A DNA stretch of 64,000 nucleotides from RHKX01 sp963826475 (GTDB taxonomy: Bacteria > Actinomycetota > Thermoleophilia > Solirubrobacterales > 70-9), in the NCBI GenBank assembly GCA_963826475.1, contig CAWGXC010000003.1, positions 1,798,001-1,862,000 on the forward strand, written 5' to 3'. Below the pieces are notes generated by a model, which was given only the letters and a program-made list of their open reading frames with translations, ran no database searches and had not been told where the DNA came from. Below are positions 34,987 through 44,269 of this stretch, piece by piece. The translations under genes were made by a program, and so were the position numbers. Each line of letters starts with the position of its first letter. Positions within the stretch are counted from its first letter, which is position 1.

Positions 34987-36771
34987 TCAGGCGAGCACGG
35001 TGCGGTCGCGCCCTCCCAGCTTGGCCTCGTACAGAGCCGCGTCGGCCCGGCCGAGCAGCTCGTCGGCGGACTCCTCGCCATCCCAATGGGCGAGGCCGGC
35101 CGAACACGACTGCCCTCCCGGCGTCACCGCCCGCAACCGCTCAACGAGCCGCGCGGCCAGATCCGGGTCGCAACCGGGCAACGCCACGGCGAACTCTTCG
35201 CCCCCGTAGCGCGCGAGGAGATCGGTCTCGCGAAGCACCCGTTGCCAGGCGCCGGCGGCCTCCTTCAGCAGGCGGTCCCCCGCCTGGTGGCCGAGCTCAT
35301 CGTTGTAGAGCTTGAAGCGATCGAGGTCGAGCATCGCGATCGCCAGTGGGTGCTGCTCGCGTCCCGCCCTGACGACCTCGCGCGAGACCTCGGAATCCCA
35401 GGCGCGCCGATTGGTCAGGCCGGTCAGCTCATCGGTCCTGGTCAGCCGCTCGAGACGTTCGAGCAGGCTCGCCCGCGCGATGGCGACGGCCGCCTCGGCC
35501 GCGATCACCCCCATGATTCGCTCGAGTCGCTCGGGGAGCTCGTCGACGGGCTCGTTCCAGGCGACCGCGATGACGCCCAGCGCGGTGTCCTCGTGCTGGA
35601 TCGGGACCCAGAGCGCTGATGCGGCCTCGGTCGTCCGCATGAGCGACTTGGCGACGGAGGGATTGTCCTCGAGCCGGCGGGCGAAGACGATGCCGTGGGA
35701 GCTGAAGGCCGCGACCGAGCCCGCACGCTCTCCGAAGGGAACGAACCCTCCGCGGAGCTCGGCGCCGTCCGCCGCCGTGGTCCGCAAGCCGGTGCCCGCC
35801 ATCTCAGGCTCGAACAGGACTCCGATGTCGGCTCCCGCGACCCTGCGCGCCGCCCGGCAGATGGCCATTCGCGCCTCCTGGGCACCGGTGCTCCTCGCGA
35901 GCTCGGCGACCCCGGTCGTGAGCGCCTCCACGTCGGCGGCGTGGTCGCGCAGCTCGACCTCGGCGCGCTTGCGGTCGCTGATGTCGTGCATCAGCGAATG
36001 CAGCGTCGTCTCTCCGTCGATCTCGACCATCGAGGCGGCGAGCTCGACCGTGAACTCATGGCCGTCGCGATGCATCACCCGACGCTCGGCGCGGACGTCG
36101 TAGCGCCCGCTCGGCGGAGCGTCCTCGCGTTCGCGGGCCATCACCGAGCGGAACTCCTGGTGGTCGGAGTCGGGGATGATCAGGTCGTAGATGGACCTGC
36201 CGATCGCCTCCCCTGCGGTCCAGCCGAACGTCTGCTCCGCGGCACGGTTCCAGCCCGTCACCACGCCGTCGCGGTCGTTCGCGACATAAGCCTCGTTCAT
36301 CGCGTCGAGAATCAGATATCTGCGGCGCGCCTCGGCGGAGAGGCGGCGCTCGGCGCGGCGTTGGTCGGTGACGTCCTGGGCGATCGCGACGCAGCCTACG
36401 ATCACGCCGCCTTCGCGAAGGGGGGCGGCCCGAATGGCCAGCTCGTTCTCGGTCCCAGCTCGCTGGAAGTCGAACGACCGACTTTCGCCGGCGAGCGCGG
36501 CGCGGTAGTGCTTGGTGAGGGTCGCCGCCTCGCCCGGCGGGAAGAGCTCCTCGAGCCGCTGGCCGACGGGACGGTCGGGCGCCAGTAGCTGCGCGCGGGC
36601 GCCGAGCAGCGAGCGAATCCTGAGATCGCGATCGAAGACGATCACGGTGCTGTTGGGAAGCTGGTCGAGCAGCGTGCGATACCGGTCCTCGTGCCTGCGG
36701 GCGCGGATCGCGAACAGCACGGCGAGTCCCGCCACGAGCGTGATCAGGGCGACTAGAAGCGTTGCGGTCAT
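34987..36771 (-). CDS. Membrane PAS-PAS-GAF-GGDEF diguanylate cyclase
   Basis: The 594 residues start at ATG 36771 with GGAGAG upstream; the frame continues 23 codons further but without a ribosome site. Order: an N-terminal TM (about 4-24); PAS1 (about 30-140); PAS2 (about 155-275, with the VMHRDGHEFTVELAASMVE PAC segment); GAF (about 290-430); GGDEF (about 430-590). The active site is YGGEEF with I-site RETD in front. It makes c-di-GMP in response to signals sensed by PAS/GAF. It is encoded two genes upstream of the other cyclase. Confidence 0.93.
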   Translation of the reverse strand: MTATLLVALITLVAGLAVLFAIRARRHEDRYRTLLDQLPNSTVIVFDRDLRIRSLLGARAQLLAPDRPVGQRLEELFPPGEAATLTKHYRAALAGESRSFDFQRAGTENELAIRAAPLREGGVIVGCVAIAQDVTDQRRAERRLSAEARRRYLILDAMNEAYVANDRDGVVTGWNRAAEQTFGWTAGEAIGRSIYDLIIPDSDHQEFRSVMAREREDAPPSGRYDVRAERRVMHRDGHEFTVELAASMVEIDGETTLHSLMHDISDRKRAEVELRDHAADVEALTTGVAELARSTGAQEARMAICRAARRVAGADIGVLFEPEMAGTGLRTTAADGAELRGGFVPFGERAGSVAAFSSHGIVFARRLEDNPSVAKSLMRTTEAASALWVPIQHEDTALGVIAVAWNEPVDELPERLERIMGVIAAEAAVAIARASLLERLERLTRTDELTGLTNRRAWDSEVSREVVRAGREQHPLAIAMLDLDRFKLYNDELGHQAGDRLLKEAAGAWQRVLRETDLLARYGGEEFAVALPGCDPDLAARLVERLRAVTPGGQSCSAGLAHWDGEESADELLGRADAALYEAKLGGRDRTVLA

Positions 36772-36864
36772 CGGGTCGTTCTCTCCATCGGCGGGAGACC
36801 GGAATCCCTTGATCGAAGTAAGCCGCCTCGCACCGCGCACGGGCCGCGGATGACGCGAGGGTCG

Positions 36865-37899
36865 TCAGTCGGCGAATACGACCCGCTCGACGGCGCTCAG
36901 GTCGGGCTCGCATCCGATCACTGCGGGCGCCTTGCCGAGCGCGGTGTCGGGATCTTTCAACCCGTGTCCGGTGAGGACGCAGACGACCGTCTCAGGCTTC
37001 GGCTCGTCGTCGACGGTCGGCAGCCCGTGGGCGATGAGGCCGGCGACGGAAGCGGCCGAGGCCGGCTCGCAGAAGACGCCCTCCCGTGAGGCGAGCAGGC
37101 GGTACGCGGAAAGGATCTGCTCGTCGCTGACCGCAGCGATCCGCCCTCGGCTCGAGGTGACGGCGTCCATTGCCTCCTCCCAGCGAGCCGGGTTCCCGAT
37201 CCGGATCGCGGACGCCACCGTCTCCGGATTCTCGACCGCATGGCCGAGAACGAGGGGCGCCGCCCCCTCGGCCTGAAAGCCGAACAGCAGTGGAGCCACC
37301 CCGTACTCCTGAAAGCCGCGGCGATAGGCCGTGACGTTGCCGGCGTTGCCGACCGGGATGCAGAGTGCATCGGGGGCGGCGCCGAGCTCGTCGCAGACCT
37401 CGAAGGCCGCCGTCTTCTGACCCTCGATCCGAAATTCGTTGACGGAGTTGACGAGCTCGATCGGGTGGCGGTCGGCGAGCTGGCGGACGATCCGGAGCGC
37501 GTCGTCGAAGTTCCCGCGCAATGCGATCACGCGAGCCCCGTGCATCAGCGCCTGGGCGAGCTTGCCGATGGCGATCTTGCCCTCGGGGACGATCACGGCC
37601 CCCCTGAGCCCGGCCCGGGCGGCGTAGGCGGAGGCGGAGGCGGCGGTGTTCCCGGTGGATGCGCAGATGACGGCCTCCGCTCCCTGGGCGACGGCCCGGG
37701 AAACCGCGACCGTCATCCCGCGGTCCTTGAACGAGCCGGTCGGATTGGCCCCCTCGATCTTCAGGTAGACGTCGGTGCCGACGAGCTCGGAGATCACCGG
37801 CGCGTGGACGAGTGGCGTCGAGCCCTCGTCGAGGGTGACCACCGGGTCGCCCTCCCCGATCGGCAGGTACGCGCGATAGCGCTCGATCAGCCCAGCCAT
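36865..37899 (-). CDS. thrC: Threonine synthase
   Basis: The 344 residues start at ATG 37899 (GTG 37908 is upstream) with AGAGGG 8 bases before. The PLP lysine K58 is in NPTGSFKDRGM. STGNTAASASAYAARAG and the phosphate loop VGNAGNVTA are typical of the short class-II-like threonine synthases. The fold-type II enzyme converts O-phosphohomoserine to threonine. It is the last gene of lysA-hom-thrC, 13 bases after hom. No homoserine kinase gene (thrB) is next to it. Confidence 0.95.
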   Translation of the reverse strand: MAGLIERYRAYLPIGEGDPVVTLDEGSTPLVHAPVISELVGTDVYLKIEGANPTGSFKDRGMTVAVSRAVAQGAEAVICASTGNTAASASAYAARAGLRGAVIVPEGKIAIGKLAQALMHGARVIALRGNFDDALRIVRQLADRHPIELVNSVNEFRIEGQKTAAFEVCDELGAAPDALCIPVGNAGNVTAYRRGFQEYGVAPLLFGFQAEGAAPLVLGHAVENPETVASAIRIGNPARWEEAMDAVTSSRGRIAAVSDEQILSAYRLLASREGVFCEPASAASVAGLIAHGLPTVDDEPKPETVVCVLTGHGLKDPDTALGKAPAVIGCEPDLSAVERVVFAD

Positions 37900-37912
37900 C
37901 GGGCACACCCTC

Positions 37913-39142
37913 TCACTTGTATTCCTCCTCCACGACTCGGATCGCCCGCGGCGCCGCCCGCAGGAAGTCGAGGTCGGAGATCTCGCCGTGAGCCGCGTAG
38001 AAGCTCGCCTCCGGCGCGCGGTGAGTGACCATCACGAGGCGGGCGTCCTGACCGCTGCCGCGCTGGACGACGCTCTTGACCGAGATCCCGTTGCGGCCGA
38101 GGACTTCGGCGATGCCCGCCAGGACTCCCGGCTGGTCGGCGACCTCGAGGTGCAGGTAGAACGATGAGTCGACGTCGGCGAGCATCTCGAGTCGATTGCC
38201 CGGGGAGTGGACGGGCGCTTCGCCGGCCAGGATGGAGACGACGTCGGAGAGCACGGCCGACGCGGTCTCGGTCCCGCCGGCGCCGGGGCCCGACATCGTG
38301 ATCTCGGTGACCGCCGGGGCCTCGATCGTGATCGCGTTGAACGCGCCCTCGATCGGAGCGAGCGGGTGGCCGCGGTAGAGGAAGCAGGGGAAGACCCTGA
38401 CGCTGATTCCGACACCTCTGCGCTCAGCGATGCCGAGCAGCTTCAGCGACAGCCCCAGCTCCCGGGCGTAGGCGATGTCGTCGGGCCGGATCTCGGTGAT
38501 GCCCTCGTAAGTGACCTCACCGAGGTCGACGGGGGTATGGAAGGCGAGCCTGGCGAGGATGGCCATCTTCGCCGCTGCGTCCGCGCCGGTGACGTCGTCG
38601 GTCGGGTCCGCCTCGGCGAAGCCGAGCTCCTGCGCCCGGCCCAGGGCGTCTCCATAGGAGGAGCCCGTCGTCGCCATCTCGCTGAGGATGAAGTTGGTGG
38701 TGCCGTTGACGATTCCGGAGATCCGCTCGAGCTCGATCGCCCCGAGGCCCTCCTGGACCACGCGGATGATCGGGACCGCGCCGGCGACGGCGGCCTCGAA
38801 ACGCAGCTGCACGCCCGCCCTCCTCGCGACCTCGAAGAGCTCATCGCCGTGATGGGCGACCAGCTGTTTGTTGGCCGTCACGACCGGCTTGCCGGCGTTG
38901 AGCGCGGCCAACACGTACTCACGGGCGGGTTCGATCCCGCCGATCAGCTCGACGATCAGCTCGGAGTCGGCGAGGATTCGATCGAAGTCGCCCTCGCCGC
39001 GCCGCAGGACCCCGGCGATCTCCGGCCGGCGGCCGGAGGCTGCCGCCACCGCCGATGCCCGCTCGCCCACGAGATCGTGAAAGGCACCGCCGACGGTCCC
39101 GCGGCCGAGCAGGCCGATCTTGGCCGGAGCGCCATCAGACAT
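37913..39142 (-). CDS. hom: Homoserine dehydrogenase
   Basis: The 409 residues begin with a Rossmann nucleotide site IGLLGRGTVGGAF. The catalytic domain shows VVTANKQLVAHHG, IVNGTTNFILSEM and EADPTDDVTGADAAAKMAILA. A C-terminal ACT domain (about 330-409, YLHLEVADQPGVLAGIAEVL) allows feedback regulation by threonine. It reduces aspartate semialdehyde to homoserine with NAD(P)H. The start overlaps the lysA stop by eight bases, so the two are translationally linked. Confidence 0.96.
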   Translation of the reverse strand: MSDGAPAKIGLLGRGTVGGAFHDLVGERASAVAAASGRRPEIAGVLRRGEGDFDRILADSELIVELIGGIEPAREYVLAALNAGKPVVTANKQLVAHHGDELFEVARRAGVQLRFEAAVAGAVPIIRVVQEGLGAIELERISGIVNGTTNFILSEMATTGSSYGDALGRAQELGFAEADPTDDVTGADAAAKMAILARLAFHTPVDLGEVTYEGITEIRPDDIAYARELGLSLKLLGIAERRGVGISVRVFPCFLYRGHPLAPIEGAFNAITIEAPAVTEITMSGPGAGGTETASAVLSDVVSILAGEAPVHSPGNRLEMLADVDSSFYLHLEVADQPGVLAGIAEVLGRNGISVKSVVQRGSGQDARLVMVTHRAPEASFYAAHGEISDLDFLRAAPRAIRVVEEEYK

Positions 39143-40454
39143 CGCGGGACGTCAGATCGTCGTAGGTCTCACGCCGGACGACTACCCGGGCGTCGCCGCC
39201 GGAGCAGAAGACCACGGGAGGTCGGGGTACCCCGTTGTAGTTATTGGCCATGGCGTGCCCGTATGCGCCGGTCGCCGGCGTCGCGAGCACGTCTCCGGAT
39301 CGCGGCGCGGCGAGCTTCGCGTCCCGGACGAGCACGTCCCCGGACTCGCAGTGCTTGCCGGCGATCGTGACCTGGGTGTCGGGACGGGCCGTCGGGCGAT
39401 CGGCGATCAGGGCCTCGTAGCGAGACCCGTAGAGCATCGGTCGCAGGTTGTCGGACATGCCGCCGTCGACCGCGAGGTAGGTCCTGACCCCGGGAATCTC
39501 CTTCACCGTGCCGACCGTGTAGAGCGTCACGGCGGCGTTGCCGACCAGTGAGCGCCCCGGCTCGACGAGGATCTTGGGAAGCGGGTCGAAGAGGCGTTCG
39601 ATGCCGTCGACCTTGACGTCGACGTAGGAGGCGATCGACGGCGGAGAGTCGGTGGACTCGTACGCGATCCCAAGGCCCCCGCCGACGTTGAGCATGCGCG
39701 GATTGAGGTCGCGAGCGAATGCGGCGATGGCTTCGATCGCCCGGACGTACGGCTCGAGCTCGAAGATCTGCGATCCGATGTGGGCGTGGAGGCCCGCCAA
39801 TTGCAGATGGCGGGAGTCGGCGATCGCCTCGATGCCGCGAATGGCCTGGCCGTCGGCGATGCCGAACCCGAACTTCGAGTCGAGTTGCCCGGTCTGTACG
39901 TAGGAGTGGGTCGAGGGCTTGATCCCCGGGGTGAGCCGGATCAACACCTGCTGGTCGCGCTCGAGGAGCGAGTCCGCGAGCGCGATCTCGGCCAGGGAGT
40001 CGACGACGATGCACCCGACTCCCCGCTCGAAGGCGAAGCGGAGCTCGGCCTCTGACTTGTTGTTGCCGTGCATGTAGATCCGCTCGGGCGGGAACCCGGC
40101 CCGCAGCGCCATGTGGAGCTCGCCACCGGATGCGACGTCCACGCTCAGGCCCTCCTCCTCACAGAGCGAGTAGATGGCCGAGACCGGGGCGGCCTTGCTC
40201 GCGAAGACGACCTCGTGGTCGACGCCGCGGGAGCGGAAGGCCTCCAGGTAGGCCCGCGCCCGCGCCCGGATGTCATCCGGCGCGTAGAAGTACGCGGGCG
40301 TTCCGAACTCCCGGGCGAGCTCGATCGCGTCGCAGCCGCCGATCTCGAGGTGTCCGGCATCGTTGACGGCGCTGCCGATCGGGTAAACCGGGGATCCGGT
40401 CACCGGGTCACCGGCGATCGGGCTCGCTGCGCTGGGACCGCTCATCGTCGCCAT
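39135..40454 (-). CDS. lysA: Diaminopimelate decarboxylase
   Basis: About 439 residues from ATG 40454, chosen because AGGTGA lies 7 bases upstream; GTG 40460 and ATG 40445 are alternatives. The fold-type III PLP barrel has the PLP Lys in VVFASKAAP, the glycine-rich GGGLGIAY, VEPGRSLVGNA, and the substrate-binding GKHCESGD and GAYGHAMANNYN. It makes lysine from meso-diaminopimelate. First gene of the lysA-hom-thrC operon, the branch point of aspartate-family amino acids. Confidence 0.96.
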   Translation of the reverse strand: MATMSGPSAASPIAGDPVTGSPVYPIGSAVNDAGHLEIGGCDAIELAREFGTPAYFYAPDDIRARARAYLEAFRSRGVDHEVVFASKAAPVSAIYSLCEEEGLSVDVASGGELHMALRAGFPPERIYMHGNNKSEAELRFAFERGVGCIVVDSLAEIALADSLLERDQQVLIRLTPGIKPSTHSYVQTGQLDSKFGFGIADGQAIRGIEAIADSRHLQLAGLHAHIGSQIFELEPYVRAIEAIAAFARDLNPRMLNVGGGLGIAYESTDSPPSIASYVDVKVDGIERLFDPLPKILVEPGRSLVGNAAVTLYTVGTVKEIPGVRTYLAVDGGMSDNLRPMLYGSRYEALIADRPTARPDTQVTIAGKHCESGDVLVRDAKLAAPRSGDVLATPATGAYGHAMANNYNGVPRPPVVFCSGGDARVVVRRETYDDLTSRDV

Positions 40455-40485
40455 TCTCACATCACCTGACTAGGCTCGTGCAACG

Positions 40486-41208
40486 GTGCGCCTGCGGACG
40501 CCAGAGCCCCCCGACGATCGCGGCGAGCACGAGGGGCGGCCGTACTGGCTCTGGCTGCCGCGATACGAACCTCCATGGCCCGCCGTCGTGATCCTCCACG
40601 GGGCCGGCTCGAGCAAGGAGAGCCACGCCGACTTCGGCCGAGCCTGTGCGGACTTCGGCTGGGCGGCGGTCTCCTACGACCAGCGCGGGCACGGCGACGG
40701 CGCCGAGCCGATGACCCCCGCCGTCCTCGGTGACGTGAGTCGAATGGCCGCGTTCCTCGCCGCCCACGAAGGCGTCGACGGCGAGAGAGTCTGTGTCCGG
40801 GGCTCGAGCATGGGGGGTTTCCTCGCCATCCATGCGGCAGCTGCCGAACGGCGGATCGCGGGGGCGATCGCGATCTGTCCCGCGTCCGAGGACGGCCTGC
40901 GTCGCGGCCTCCGGGACGGCAGCTTCGAGATGCGCGCCGACGTCCCGGCGCTCGACGCCTGGCTCGGCGAGCATGACCTGCGGGAGGCCGTAGCGGCGAT
41001 GAAGGAGAAGCCCCTGATCCTGATGCACGCCCGCGGCGATGACCGCGTTCCCTACACCTGGTCGGAGGAGCTCGAAGGCCACGCCGGTGGGGCCTGTCGG
41101 CTGCTGATCGTGCCCGGCGGCCATCATCGCTCCGTTCAGCACGATCCAGAGCTGCAGGCGACGTCGCTGCGCTGGCTCGGGCGAGCGCTCGCCGGGACGG
41201 CTGGCTAG
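40486..41208 (+). CDS. Alpha/beta hydrolase (dienelactone hydrolase/prolyl-peptidase-like)
   Basis: The 240 residues start at GTG 40486. The nucleophile elbow GSSMGG places Ser S108, with Asp D185 (HARGDDRVPY) and His H213 (VPGGHHRS) completing the triad. The oxyanion loop HGAGSSKES and a YDQRGHGDG strand are typical. It is a small cytoplasmic esterase or peptidase of unknown substrate, with no lid domain. It is divergent from lysA (31-base gap) and its stop codon overlaps the stop of the opposing M23 gene. Confidence 0.88.
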   Translation: MRLRTPEPPDDRGEHEGRPYWLWLPRYEPPWPAVVILHGAGSSKESHADFGRACADFGWAAVSYDQRGHGDGAEPMTPAVLGDVSRMAAFLAAHEGVDGERVCVRGSSMGGFLAIHAAAAERRIAGAIAICPASEDGLRRGLRDGSFEMRADVPALDAWLGEHDLREAVAAMKEKPLILMHARGDDRVPYTWSEELEGHAGGACRLLIVPGGHHRSVQHDPELQATSLRWLGRALAGTAG

Positions 41209-42386
41209 AGGTAGCCCATCGGATCGACCGCCACGCCGTTGACGCGAACCTCGAAGTGGAGGTGGTCGCCGAAGCAGTGGCCGGTGCAGCCGACGTAGCC
41301 GATGATGTCGCCCTGCGACACGGAGCCCGAGGTGATCGCGAAGCTCGATTGATGGGCGTAGCAGGTGGAGAGCCCGCCGCCATGGTCGATGCAGGTGTAG
41401 TTGCCGTACCCGCCGCTCGCGGCCTCGGGCTGGGTGAAGGCGATGGTGCCGTCCATGGCGGCTCTGATCGGCGTACCCGCCGGCACGGCGATGTCGATGC
41501 CCTGATGGGGCACGCCCCAGCGGATGCCGAACGGGGAGACGACGGGTCCGTTCACGGGCCAGATGAGTCCGCTGCCGGCGCCCTGGATCGGTCCCGCGGG
41601 CAGCGGGGAGACGCCGCTGCTGGCGAGCGCGGCGGCCGCGAGCTTGGCTTGGATCTTTCCCTCGATGTCCTCGATCGAGCCGTCAAGGCGGTCGGCTCGC
41701 CCCCCGACCCGGCTCAGCGCCTGCTTGCTGCGGGAGCGGGCGGCGGCGAGATCGGACTCACGCGACTCCAGCTGCGCGCGAGTGCGCGCCAGCTCGTCCC
41801 GCTTGGCGGCGATCGAGTCCCGGGTCGCCGTAACGCGGTCGACCGTCGACTTGGTGTCGTCGCGGAGGCTTCGCACCTGCCCGACGATCTCGTTGTTCTG
41901 ATCCTGAATGGAGCTCAGGTACTCGTAGCGGCTGAGGGCGTCGTCGAAGCCATCGGAGTTGAGCACGACCGCGATCGCGCTGGGGTCGTCCGCCTTGTAG
42001 ATCTCGACCAGCCGCTTCTTGAGCGCGTCGATCGAACGGGCGAGTCGCTCGCGCAGGACCTCGAGCTCATGCTGGGCGGTGTCGAGCTCGGCCTGGGCCT
42101 TGTCGAGCTCCTTCTGGACGGCCGCCTCGCGGTTGTGGAGAGCTGCGACCTGTCCGGTGAGGTCGTTGATCTGGGACTCGTAGCGGGAGATCTGGGTGGT
42201 CAGGACTCCCTTTTTGTCCTTGACCTGCGCGAGCTCCGCCTGCTTCTTGTCGAGCTTGCTCTGCAGGTCGTCGGCGGGAGCGCTGACGGCGAGCGCCAGA
42301 GCCGTGACGAGCACGGCCAGGAGCGCCGCGAGCACGAGGGGCGCGCGGCTTGAGCGACTGAGCTGAGCTGAACGGGGCGAAATCAC
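41205..42386 (-). CDS. M23 metallopeptidase with coiled coil (EnvC/murein hydrolase activator-like)
   Basis: From GTG 42386 there are 393 residues; the frame also opens at ATG 42446, giving 20 extra residues before the signal. A signal segment of about 20 residues (LVLAALLAVLVTALALAVSA) precedes a long coiled coil (DLQSKLDKKQAELAQVKD onward, about 200 residues). The M23/LytM domain follows with the zinc residues in HQGIDIAVPAG and HLHFEV and the late CYAHQSS. This plan matches FtsX-linked hydrolases or activators such as EnvC or PcsB-like proteins; ftsEX is 26 kb away in this window. Confidence 0.92.
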   Translation of the reverse strand: MISPRSAQLSRSSRAPLVLAALLAVLVTALALAVSAPADDLQSKLDKKQAELAQVKDKKGVLTTQISRYESQINDLTGQVAALHNREAAVQKELDKAQAELDTAQHELEVLRERLARSIDALKKRLVEIYKADDPSAIAVVLNSDGFDDALSRYEYLSSIQDQNNEIVGQVRSLRDDTKSTVDRVTATRDSIAAKRDELARTRAQLESRESDLAAARSRSKQALSRVGGRADRLDGSIEDIEGKIQAKLAAAALASSGVSPLPAGPIQGAGSGLIWPVNGPVVSPFGIRWGVPHQGIDIAVPAGTPIRAAMDGTIAFTQPEAASGGYGNYTCIDHGGGLSTCYAHQSSFAITSGSVSQGDIIGYVGCTGHCFGDHLHFEVRVNGVAVDPMGYL

Positions 42387-42606
42387 GGGCGCTGGAGCCG
42401 CGCCAGAGTAGCACCGGAAAGGCCCTTTATGAGCAGTTCTTAACATTTATTCCTGCCGCTGCAACGCCCTTTGCAGGGCATTCCCACCTTCCGCCCCAGC
42501 CGCAACTTTCATTGCAAGCATTTGCTACCGACCAGGCAGGGGTCGAGTCCGGCGCCGGCCCCAGCTTCGATCCGGCGCGACGGCCCCATGCGCAACACTC
42601 CGCCTC

Positions 42607-43971
42607 GTGCCGAGCCGCCCCTACTCTCCCCCGCCTCCATCGGCGTGGTCGGACGGAGCCCGCCGGACCGCAGCGGCGCTGGCCGTCCTCCTCGTCGCCG
42701 CCATCGGCGTGGGCATCGGCTATCTCGTCTTCTCGGGCGGCGGTGGCGAGGCGCCGGCCGGACCTGGGCCGATCGTCGTGGTCGAGGGCGGGGCGAGCGT
42801 CAACTCGGATGAGCAGCGCAACTCGGCTGAGCTGATCGGCTTCCCGGCGTTCGCCACACGCAATACGACGCGGGTCGGAGGAGCGGACCCGACGAGCGAC
42901 GCGGCCGGTGTCGCGCTGGCCTCCTATCCCTCGCTCGGAGGGGTCGGCGGACCTCGGGCCGCGATCCTGGCTCCATCCGGCTCGTGGCAGGAGGCGCTCG
43001 CTGCAACCCCGCTGACCGCTGATCCGATCGACCTCCCGATCCTCCTCGGCGAACCCGACTCGACACCGCAGATCACCACCGACGCTCTCACCGCCCTCCG
43101 CCCGCGAGGGCTTGCCAAGGAGGACGGGGCGCAGGTCGTCACGGTCGGTGACGTCGCTGTCCCCGACGGCTTGCAGTCCCTTCAGCTCGTCGGAAAGGGG
43201 CCCGCTGAGCTCGCCGGCCGAATCGATCGCGAACGAGCTCGGCTCGCGGGCGAGGCGGAGCCGGCACACCTGCTCGTCGTCAGCTCCACCGATGCCGCCT
43301 CGGCTATGCCCGCGGCGGCCTGGGCCGGTCGCTCCGGGGACCCGATCCTCTTCGCTGACGGCGACGACGTCCCGAAGGCCACGATCGAGGTCGTCAAGCG
43401 TCATCCGAAGGTCCCGATCTACCTGCTCGGCCCCGACACGATCGTCTCGGCGAAGGCCGTCCACGTTCTCGAGCGGGTCGGCGGCGTCAAGGTGAAGCGG
43501 ATCGGGGAGCAGGACCCGGTCGAAAACGCCATCGCATTCGCCCGCTACGTGGATGGCGACTTCGGCTGGGACATCAATGATCCCGGCCACGGCTTCGTGC
43601 TCGCCAACTCCAACCGGCCGCTCGATGCCGCGGTCGCCGCGCCGCTGTCCGCGGGCGGAAAGCCCGGGCCGCTGCTGCTCACCGATGACGCAGCCACCAT
43701 CCCGAAGGCGCTCCAGGGCTTCTTCAGCGACACCGAGCCGGGCTACATCGACGACCCTTCCCGCGCCGTCTACAACCACACTTGGATCATGGGTGACGCG
43801 AGCGCGATCTCGGTCGCCTTCCAGGCCCGGGTCGACGCGCTGACCGGCCTCGCCAGGGTCACCTCAGAGACGACGGCACCGGACTTCGGGCCGTCGGCGG
43901 GTGGCGGGAGGGCGTCCTCCGGCGAGGACGAGCCGGCGCCGCCGAAGGCCGGCGCGGGCGGCTCCAAGTAG
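42607..43971 (+). CDS. Membrane-anchored cell-wall-binding-repeat (CWB2) protein
   Basis: The 454 residues start at GTG 42607. After a Pro-rich cytoplasmic head, one TM segment (about 23-43) leads to an extracellular part. It contains CWB2-like units: repeated patterns such as GGPRAAILAPSGSWQEALAATPL, DLPILLGEPDSTPQ, PIYLLGPDTIVSAKAV and VERVGG-type ends. Family members bind anionic wall polymers in Gram-positives. The tail is low-complexity Pro/Gly/Ser. It is separated by a 220-base intergenic region from the divergent M23 peptidase gene. Confidence 0.78.
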   Translation: MPSRPYSPPPPSAWSDGARRTAAALAVLLVAAIGVGIGYLVFSGGGGEAPAGPGPIVVVEGGASVNSDEQRNSAELIGFPAFATRNTTRVGGADPTSDAAGVALASYPSLGGVGGPRAAILAPSGSWQEALAATPLTADPIDLPILLGEPDSTPQITTDALTALRPRGLAKEDGAQVVTVGDVAVPDGLQSLQLVGKGPAELAGRIDRERARLAGEAEPAHLLVVSSTDAASAMPAAAWAGRSGDPILFADGDDVPKATIEVVKRHPKVPIYLLGPDTIVSAKAVHVLERVGGVKVKRIGEQDPVENAIAFARYVDGDFGWDINDPGHGFVLANSNRPLDAAVAAPLSAGGKPGPLLLTDDAATIPKALQGFFSDTEPGYIDDPSRAVYNHTWIMGDASAISVAFQARVDALTGLARVTSETTAPDFGPSAGGGRASSGEDEPAPPKAGAGGSK

Positions 43972-44010
43972 GCTCCTGCGGCCTATGGCGCCGAAGCACA
44001 AGAGCGGGCG

Positions 44011-44265
44011 ATGAGCCAGGCCGAGAGCTCTCACCGCCGCAACCCGGGACACATCCCGACGGTCGAGGACATCCGGGCCCTTGCCGGCCCCTCCACGCCG
44101 CACTTCGCGCTGCAGATCCGCAACCGGATCGCGGCGCTCATCGAACGGCTTCCCGATGGCGATCCCGCCCGGGTGGAGGGCGAGCGGCAGATCGTCCGCC
44201 TGACCGAACTGGCCAACCACACAGGCGATCCCCGGGGTCCCGGCCCCTCCCCGCGCCCCGGCTGA
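44011..44265 (+). CDS. Small hypothetical protein, 84 aa
   Basis: I do not recognise the family. The protein is soluble and helical in the middle (VEDIRALAGPSTPHFALQI then RNRIAALIERLPDGDPAR) with Pro/Gly ends. It starts at ATG 44011 and lies four bases before the start of the methyltransferase gene, so the two are probably co-translated. Confidence 0.6.
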   Translation: MSQAESSHRRNPGHIPTVEDIRALAGPSTPHFALQIRNRIAALIERLPDGDPARVEGERQIVRLTELANHTGDPRGPGPSPRPG

Positions 44266-44269
44266 GCCG

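Noticed and set aside
42387..42606. c-di-AMP riboswitch or clear promoter in front of the M23 peptidase gene
   Set aside because: Short inverted repeats and a weak TTGCAG...TAAGAA pair can be found on the minus strand, but no convincing consensus.
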